Source: Siphonodentalium dalli
Lineage: Eukaryota > Mollusca > Scaphopoda > Gadilida > Siphonodentaliidae
Assembly: GCA_032622095.1 (NCBI GenBank)
Contig: CP136064.1
Span: forward strand, 192,917,948-192,981,947
DNA length: 64,000 nt
Reading direction: 5' to 3'
The position numbers and the translations under genes were made by a program. The notes beneath the pieces are model-generated. The model saw nothing but the letters and a program-made list of their open reading frames with translations, did not search any database and was not told the DNA's origin. Below, one piece after another: positions 57,090-64,000 of this stretch (position 1 is the stretch's first letter; the number at the start of each line of letters is the position of its first letter).

Positions 57090-57307
57090 AAAAGTGAACT
57101 CGTTTCAGAAATATTCATATGTGTTCAAATCGTCATCAACAGAATGAATATTAAAATATATATAGTTTTGTTCATATGCCAAACATAATCAGCGCGCAAA
57201 TAGTATATTGTCGTCAAGACGTACGATGGTGTACGTAAACAAGAGCCTGTTCGTGTTACATAAGTTTTGCTTCTGTTTACATAACACAGCTCAATTCTAT
57301 TGGCTAA

Positions 57308-57350
<43 letters not shown>

Positions 57351-57633
57351 ATACAAACGCTCTTTATTATTTCCATATCAGGAAAACAGTAACAAATAAC
57401 GCTCTTTATGTTTACCATATCCGGATCTAAACAAAAGCCAGGGTCTGTAACGTTTTTTGTATATTTTGTTTACATAACAAAGGAAAACATTTGACAGTAA
57501 CATACTGTTTATGCCATATTTCTGATTGGTATATATAAGTCTGTCTATAATTTAATATTATTTCTGCTTATGGCGGTTTTTGACGGAGGAGAATATTTTA
57601 ACAACATACCCACCGCCAACGCCGTCCGTATCT
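57090..57633 (-). mobile_element. Family C MITE, inverted copy with CA microsatellite
   Basis: The right end is CCGCCAACGCCGTCCGTATC followed by TTTAA (57,633-57,637), the inverse of the AGATACGGACGG... start. A (CA)n run of about 38 bp (57,311-57,349) interrupts it. The left terminal repeat is diverged or lost near 57,090. Confidence 0.8.
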
Positions 57634-57991
57634 TTAATTGTTGAATTTCCACTTCCTCTGTCGATACCTACTTGAGGCTAAATCACCACGCAAATGTTGA
57701 TATGTGTATATGGATCAACGGGGCGCGTGGTGATAAGACAAATCCGAGATCAAATTTGGAAATGTTATGCCCGAAGCAAACCGGTCGAAAATATTTCAGA
57801 CTAAAATAGTGTTTGATTCATCTGATATCTTAATTTCTGTCAGCTGTTTATATTATATTATAATATAATTTAGTGTAAAGTATGTAATGTACTTAATTTA
57901 AATTATGATCGCGTAGGTTTTTATTTTAATAAAATTTCAGAAAAAAATGACGGTATGGACGTTACATTGAATAGTTAGAAAAGTGAGATTC

Positions 57992-58162
57992 ATGGACCAT
58001 AAGAGAAAATTCGCACCAAGAGGGGTGGGGCAAATGGAACTTCTCAGAGTTGAACATTTGGATCTAATCCAGCAGTTGACGCAGAAGGACCCTCGAGGTT
58101 TTACTAATGCATTTTATAGCCGTGCACCTGCTTGGGGTATAAATGAGAGGATATCTAACAGG
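57992..58162 (+). CDS. Candidate exon 1 of a two-exon gene, unknown protein
   Basis: ATG at 57,992 opens 57 codons: MDHKRKFAPRGVGQMELLRV, EHLDLIQQLTQKDPRGFTN, AFYSRAPAWGINERISNR. They end at a donor-like CAGG/GTACGA at a codon boundary. GC is higher than in the flanking AT-rich DNA and the sequence is strongly protein-like. The ATG context is weak (T at -3). The frame is open for only seven codons upstream. It joins in phase 0 to 59,209. The short basic/aromatic product recalls small axonemal proteins, but that is an impression and not an identification. Confidence 0.45.
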
Positions 58163-58254
58163 GTACGAATATTTGGAATATGTTTATACTATCAATACTA
58201 TGTTCTGTGCGTTTATACTATATTTTGCTGAAGGGGTCAATCTCACACAAATAA

Positions 58255-58510
58255 AGTGCTGAAGGGTACGCAGGTTTTTAAAATGTGCTGAAGGGTACAC
58301 AAGGTTTGTGATCAACACTAACGCAGTTACTTAAATTGTGTTCATGAATGTCTGGTGCCCACCAACAGTTTGTTTTCAGTTCATTTTAATTTTCATTGGA
58401 ACCTAAACATTTTTGTCTGTTACAGAAATCATGACAGACACAAAAACTAAACGCCATTTAGAACGAGATTTCAAAACAGGTGTACCCTTCAGCACATTTT
58501 CAAAACCTGT
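58255..58510. repeat. Family F repeat within the intron
   Basis: TGTGCTGAAGGGTACACAAG at the left is mirrored by GTGTACCCTTCAGCACA at the right, so it is a foldback element. Similar to 16,455-16,655 (inverted). It contains an acceptor-like TCTGTTACAG and donor-like AAACAG/GTGTAC 54 bp apart, whose frames do not fit exon 1. Confidence 0.65.
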
Positions 58511-59208
58511 GTACCCTTCGTCACTTTGTTATGAGAGTATTTACCACGAAGACACACACACGCGCGCGTGCAGTTATTTATGTGACGATCATGGATGTTC
58601 ATGTAACTGTAAGATTCACCAGTATAAACACTTAGATTAATCTGAGATCGATTCATTCTATTCATCGTATAATTCGCGGAAATGAGTAGATGCAAAACAT
58701 AAATAATATGTTATACACCAAACTGTCATGAGATGTAGTCCGCCCTTTTGTCCTCAATAGACCTTCATTGATTCCGAACATACTAATCCAGAGCGTTCTT
58801 TGTCTGTTATCCCGTCAAAAGAGACACCCCAACAAAGCTTGGGGACGATCAAATATACTCCGGTCCTATAAAGATGTGGTTATTTTTGACGTTCTTGCTC
58901 TTCAATGAGACCATTGTTTGCACATTTGTTGTACTTAAACATAGTTGTATCCATGGAGAATTACCTCCTCCATGCAGAAACGCCCATGTTGGCCATTGAA
59001 ATCGATATATTGAGTCGCTGGAGTTTACACCCATCTTAGCATATTTCACTATTCCAAATATATAGGCATACACAATGTATATATATATATATATTATTGC
59101 CACCAGCTGGTGTCACTATACATGATAAGATATATGCTTTGATATAATAGCAATAGCGCTGAATTAAATCAGTGCACTCAACATCCTATATCACCACATT
59201 CTTTACAG

Positions 59209-59280
59209 GACCGTGCGTCGGTTTTTCGCGGTGCAGATTCCTTAAAAGGGTTCGACGCAGGTATACAGGAAAGCATGTGA
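59209..59280 (+). CDS. Candidate exon 2 and stop of the two-exon gene
   Basis: A good acceptor (CACATTCTTTACAG) precedes 23 codons in phase 0, DRASVFRGADSLKGFDAGIQ then ESM, and TGA at 59,278-59,280. Joined to 57,992-58,162 this gives an 80-residue protein with a 1,046 nt intron. AATAAA at 59,420-59,425 is a suitable poly(A) signal. Alternatively the exon ends at the donor-like GCAG/GTATAC (59,261) and further exons lie beyond. The family is not recognised. Confidence 0.42.
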   Translation, partial: DRASVFRGADSLKGFDAGIQESM

Positions 59281-59419
59281 AGTCTTCCAAAAGCATGTCC
59301 CGTTATATAGAATCATTACCCAAACGCACGATAAAGACGGCTGATATTTTCACCAGAAACATAGCTTGTTCATATCTATGGTTGCATCGTGGAGTAAATA
59401 TCCTTTAATGTCTAGAAAA

Positions 59420-59425
59420 AATAAA
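59420..59425 (+). terminator. Poly(A) signal AATAAA
   Basis: Canonical hexamer 140 nt after the candidate stop at 59,280. Meaningful only if the two-exon gene is real. Confidence 0.3.
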
Positions 59426-59644
59426 CACAGGTTATGTTTCCTTGAATAATTTTTCAAAATCAACCTTTGAAACTAGAAATCGCTAGCGTATGTTAATTCA
59501 GCGTCATTACACAAACGCAGACCATTTGAATGTTACATGCTGTAGGCGAACGATTAAAAGTTTTTTTCGAAAGCTCACAGCGGTTGTTTGCTCATAAACT
59601 AGTTCATTTTCATAGGTGATGGATATTAAAAATATAAGAGCGCG

Positions 59645-59725
59645 CTGAAACGAAAATCGTCATTACCCAAACGCGTCATTACCCAAACACTCCTTCTGTT
59701 TGGGTAATGACGCAATTTTAATTTT
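59645..59725. repeat. Hairpin with repeated CATTACCCAAACGC
   Basis: CGTCATTACCCAAACG occurs twice, then its inverse TGTTTGGGTAATGACGC follows. CATTACCCAAACGC also occurs about 370 bp upstream near 59,316, and CATTACACAAACGC near 59,504, so this is a small local repeat family. Confidence 0.75.
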
Positions 59726-59844
59726 GAAATATCCAGAGACGCAAACACGATCTAACAAATAAAACATGTTAAGGAATGATCTGGGTGTAGATAAAAAGAA
59801 CAAATATGACATATGGATTAGTTTTAGTGCGTTTATATAAAATC

Positions 59845-59893
59845 GGGGGGGGGGGGGGGGGTGAGTGAATGAGTGGTGGGGGGGGGGGGGGGG
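59845..59893 (+). repeat. Two long poly-G runs
   Basis: 17 G (59,845-59,861) and 16 G (59,878-59,893) separated by a 16 bp TGAGTGAATGAGTGGT linker. Very likely able to form G-quadruplexes on the plus strand. Confidence 0.95.
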
Positions 59894-59899
59894 TGATCA

Positions 59900-60830
59900 A
59901 CGGAAACTAACGAATTCTCACAATGGGTTGACGTTTACATCAAACAATCTCATTGAGAAGCAGATGACAGTTTGAAAGTCAATTATTTCCGTACTTTTCA
60001 ACAATCGTTCTGCCTGCGGGGCGATTTCCGGCTCGTGTGTTATAGCAACGGCGTCAAAATACACATTTTGGACCATCAGAATATCTCACTGACAATTATA
60101 TCTGATTGAGCGCACCGAGAAACCACTAAATACCAAATTTCAGTTCAATATCTTGAAACATGTAAGAGAAATCCATCGACAATGTTTTCTACTCTAAATT
60201 ATCATTGCAATTTGGCGAACCCCTTGGGGAACAGACTTTGATTGACGTATGTTCACGTTATCTACATCAGAGTTCCTCGATCGTTTGTAGTCAAACCAAG
60301 TGTACAAGGGACCAGGGCATGCCCGACTTGATAGGAATAACCTTTTATGCGATCAAAATCTGTTTCCAATTATCATATCTGAACGCTGTATTCGTTGACC
60401 TCTTAGAGAGTTTGAACTCTAAGTCACGCCCACACAGCACATCAATTTCCACCACGTATATCCAAATTGCTGTATCTCATAGACGTCTCAACGTGCGGAG
60501 CTACGCAATACGTCGTTTGGACGGATACATCATCGGCTACTCAAACAATATATAGTCATAACGATAATTCAACTATTAAAGGGCACATGTCAACAAGTTT
60601 TGGAGAATGAGCGAATTTGACAATGACGTTGCCCTGATTCAACCCCAAAAAACCGTCATTGGCACATGCTGTAATGAACGACCTTGATTGACCTTGACCT
60701 GGCCCTATAATTTTGCGGAATGTCATTTTCGTGGTCACCAATATCTGTGCTACATACTCACATAAAATTCATTGGCATGTGACAAACTTTTTTCCCCCCA
60801 GAATTTTCTGGACGAAATTGTTCATTTAAT
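59900..60830. other. Repeat-like tract, no supported gene
   Basis: About 60,050-60,560 has phrases of tandem-core elements (AAATACCAAATTTCAGTTCAA; CCCGACTTGATAGGAATAACC). The 116-codon frame at 60,205-60,555 lacks an ATG start and lies inside it. I regard it as a relic of such an element. Confidence 0.45.
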
Positions 60831-60839
60831 GGAGAATCA

Positions 60840-61815
60840 CCCTCATGTGTTTTTGAACGCGACCGTGTGCATGGACATGTGTTTTGAATGCGACTGTGCG
60901 TGTAGAGCATGCATGGACGCAGTGCACGATCGTGTGTTTTGAACCCGACCGTGGATAGAGCATGGATAGTGTTTTTGAATGCGATCGTGTGCAGTACATC
61001 AATGGCATGTATTTTGACTGAGACTGTGAATGTAGAGCATGAACATGTGTATTTGAATGCGACCGTGCTCAGTACATGAACATGTGTTTTTAATGCGACC
61101 GTGTACATATGATGGACATGTGGTTTTGTATGAGACCGTGTACAAAGCATGGACATTTGGTTTTGAGTGCGACTGTGCATGTACAGAGCATGGACAAGTG
61201 TTTTTGAAACGACCGTGCGCAGTGCATGGGCATGTGAAATTTCGCGCATTACAACTTATATATACGCGCAATGTTACTCTTTTCTGATGGAACCCGCGTG
61301 CACGGGTAGTATTTTGTATTTTGTCTCCGAGGAAAAGGCAAACAGTTACAACGAAACAAGCGAAGGAATCGAAATTATCAAACGAAATTACGTTTGATTA
61401 TTTCGCTTTCGTCGCTTGATTCGCCGTGCAATATTCAGTGGGTTTACATGCGCATCCGGGGAGGCATAACCAGGATTCCAGGATTCTTGAATGCGACTGT
61501 GCACATGTTATTTTTAATGCGACTGCATGTACATGTACAGAGCATGGCCATGTGTTTTATATTGTGACCGTTCGTGTACAGATCATGCATGCATGGATTT
61601 TTTATAATGTGAACGTGCGTGTATACAGAGCATGGTCATGAGATTATTATAATGTGACCGTGTGTGTACAGAGCATGGACATGTGTTTTTTTTTTATGTG
61701 ACCGTGTGTGTACATAGCATGGTCATATGTTTTTATAATGTGACCGTGCAATCTAATGTGACCGTGTATTTATAATGTGACCGTGCGTGTACAGAGCATG
61801 GACATGTGTTTTCTG
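60840..61815. repeat. Minisatellite of 35-45 bp units, interrupted
   Basis: Degenerate units AATGCGACCGTGTGCATGGA plus CATGTGTTTTG run from 60,840 to 61,250 and again from 61,490 to 61,815 (TGTGACCGTGCGTGTACAG, AGCATGGACATGTG). A non-repeat block at 61,255-61,490 holds a hairpin CGAAATTATCAAACG/CGTTTGATTATTTCG. A 163-codon minus-strand frame across the first block is a repeat by-product. Confidence 0.88.
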
Positions 61816-61819
61816 TAGC

Positions 61820-62360
61820 TTTTATTACCTATAATAGTAGTATTGAGTTATCATTAAAACAATATAATTAGATCGTATAACCTGAGAAAATGTCACGAAA
61901 TTGTTCCAATATCTGTTAACCCATGCATCACAGAAAGTTGAACGCCCGATATTGAGGATAAAAAGATATAATGATATATGATACAATAATGGGTGCGCGT
62001 TATGATCTTTTAACACATATTTTGACCCAGGAATGTGACAAAAGAGTGAAAGCATCACATTTAAGCTGAGGCTTATATATACATGCATGCTCTGAACACA
62101 CTGCGCAACACTACTGTTCATTTTCAGCCATAAACTGAACATTGTTTTCTTTCACCCTATACAAAAAGAACTGCCTAAACTACATATATATACATATCAC
62201 GCCCACCTACTATACCATATTAATACAGAATTGAAAACAAATGAACAGACATGCCTTGTGTGACGGCCATAAAAAGCTCCAAGCAAAGCCATCAATATCT
62301 ATATACACAACTATAAGGAAACGGAACAGGGTGTTATTAATTTCACATACACGTGTGCAT
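61820..62360. other. No supported gene
   Basis: AT-rich DNA between the minisatellite and the composite repeat. A 105-codon minus-strand frame is hydrophobic but unsupported. Confidence 0.4.
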
Positions 62361-62363
62361 ATA

Positions 62364-63896
62364 AAACAAGAAAACCATAGTCAGAAATGGTAACGCCACC
62401 AAGATCGTATTATTAGCCATAAATATAAATAATAATACAATTATTCTATAAACTAGCTTTCAAATTTTATGCGGGAAATTTGCGTACTTCCATATTTCAA
62501 GTTTTCCCGTTTCTCGTGGCATACATTACTTTCATCAAACTGTCTTCTTTATTACACAAGCTGATAGACCCGACTTCACCCGGGCTGTTTCCCATCTGCT
62601 TTCCGGTGAAAGGTGCGATTTGACCTTCAATTGACTATTTCGAAAGTCAAGGTCAGGTCAGGGTCATGATTTGTCCAGTCCAAAACACCCCCACCCGTAG
62701 AAAACTACCCATAGGTATCAAATTTCGTCGAAATCCGTCCGTTTTACCCAACTTGACCTTTAATTAACAATTTTGAAGGTCAAGGTAAGGTCAGAGTCAT
62801 GATTTGACCCGTCCAAAACACCCCCCCCCCCCCCCCCGACAAAAGTACCCATAGGTATCAAATTTCGTCGAAATCTATCCGTTTTATCCGAGTTGACCTT
62901 TGATTGGCCATATTGAAGGTCAAGGTCAGGCCGAGGTCACGATTTGACCCGTTCAAAACTCTCCTCGGACCAAAGTATCCCTAGGTATCAAATTTCGCCG
63001 AAATTTGTCCGTTTTACCCAAATTGACCTTGCATTGACAGTTTTAAAGGTCAAGGTCAGGTCGGGGTCACGATTTGACCCGTTCAAAACACTTCCCGGAC
63101 ACAAATACCCATAGGTATCAAATTACGTTGAAATCTATGGAAAGCCGAGGAGGACATGTTGGTTGCTAATTGCTAGATATACGACGCGGTATTTTGAAGG
63201 TGTTTCAAACTAGGAGATAGAAGTATTCTGCCTTTCAAATGGTGATGAATTATAGTAGTTTATTCAAATTTTATGGCATAAATTGTTATTAAAACCGTAT
63301 ATACTATAAAAAATTAATGACTCGAAAATTAAGTGGGCCTTTAAACAAAGTCACAATTGCATTTAGGCTCATCTCATACTCGTCCATTCAGCGATATTCT
63401 ACTGCGCAGTTTGTTATAGCCTCCAGTATTTATTGAGCGTTATACCCCCAACTGTTATAATTCGCCTTTAGCAGGCGTACTCTTGCCTCAGATTATTGAG
63501 ATATTAGGTCACACATAATCACATTAAATCGCATCGTAACATAGCAATTGTGTGGGCTCCTTGGCGTGAATATGTAATGAGAAATAAGGTCATACGTAAT
63601 GACATTAAACTCAAGAAAACCCTCGAAAACAAAACAAAATCACATTTAATGTTTTACGTTATTTCCTTCATAAAAAGAATCTTCGTGATAATGAACCCTC
63701 TCGTTACTTTAGAATATAGAATTAACCTTAAAATAAAAAAAATCTTTGGAACACAGAACCTTCGGAATAACGAACCTTCGGATTGGTGAACCTTCGGAAT
63801 AGCGAACATTCAGAGAAATTTCGGAATAGTGGACCTTCGGGATAGTGAACCTTCGGAATAGAGCCATGCCCCCCAATATTCATATTATATGCCCAG
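62364..63896 (-). mobile_element. 1.5 kb composite repeat, copy 2 (inverted)
   Basis: Reverse complement of 25,852-27,373 with the same internal order: end module, 130 bp tandem cores (62,620-63,140, with a 17-base poly-C at 62,821-62,837), family A MITE end (to about 63,345), unique block and minisatellite. The shared outer edges are GTTTTATA.../AACAAGAAAACC and GCCCAG, supporting a defined unit. Confidence 0.85.
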
Positions 63897-64000
63897 AGTT
63901 CAAAGGTATGGACCCATAAAATTCTAAACTTGGCCCTTAAAATAATGAACTCCAAATTGGAGCACACACAGAACACCACTTAAGTCAACTGAACCTATGT

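Noticed and set aside
58427-58480. Acceptor- and donor-bounded 54 bp piece as an extra exon
   Set aside because: It lies in a family F foldback repeat and does not match the phase of the neighbouring exon.
60205-60555. 116-codon plus-strand frame
   Set aside because: No ATG start, no splice bounds, and it sits in sequence resembling tandem-core elements.
60758-61249. 163-codon His/Thr-rich minus-strand frame
   Set aside because: It is a read-through of the 35-45 bp minisatellite; overlapping frames are equally open on both strands.

Overview
The window is eukaryotic, AT-rich, gene-poor and dominated by repeats. The only product I can assign is a secreted prohormone on the minus strand at 4.3-4.7 kb. 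It yields two amidated peptides ending GGGRF-amide, a peptide type I associate with molluscs. Decayed non-LTR retrotransposons, a tRNA-derived SINE with an AATC-type tail, many palindromic MITEs, long poly-G/poly-C runs and tandem-core elements of the bivalve 'pearl' type also suit a marine mollusc. Species and class cannot be settled from the sequence alone.

Layout. 0-5 kb: a TTAA-flanked MITE, two palindromes, an exon-like tract and the neuropeptide gene with a TATA box. 5-20 kb: mostly featureless AT-rich DNA with a 16-17 bp minisatellite (8.1-8.65 kb), isolated TIR elements and three possible first exons (10.6, 14.8, 18.1 kb), two of them encoding signal peptides. 20-28 kb: tandem-core repeats, a SINE with intact target-site duplication, and a minus-strand coding exon (22.87-23.44 kb) cut by a 183 bp palindromic MITE. 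A 1.5 kb composite repeat at 25.85-27.37 kb has an inverted copy at 62.36-63.90 kb. 28.8-38 kb: a run of palindromes ending in a 5.07 kb giant inverted repeat (32,935-38,006) with an inverted 41 bp minisatellite at its centre. 38-50 kb: MITEs, tandem-core arrays, a decayed repeat-encoded ORF and two broken LINEs. 50-57.6 kb: a MITE holding a coding-like insert, then head-to-tail tandem-core elements with shared ends, two of them about 99% identical. 57.9-59.4 kb: a candidate two-exon gene. 60.8-61.8 kb: another minisatellite.

The genes share no visible pathway. Mobile-element turnover is the main theme: a MITE landing in an exon, a possible gene fragment inside a MITE, MITEs inside LINEs and next to first exons, and large inverted duplications. 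Exon calls rest on open frames, splice-site fit and phase read by eye, with no transcript or homology support.
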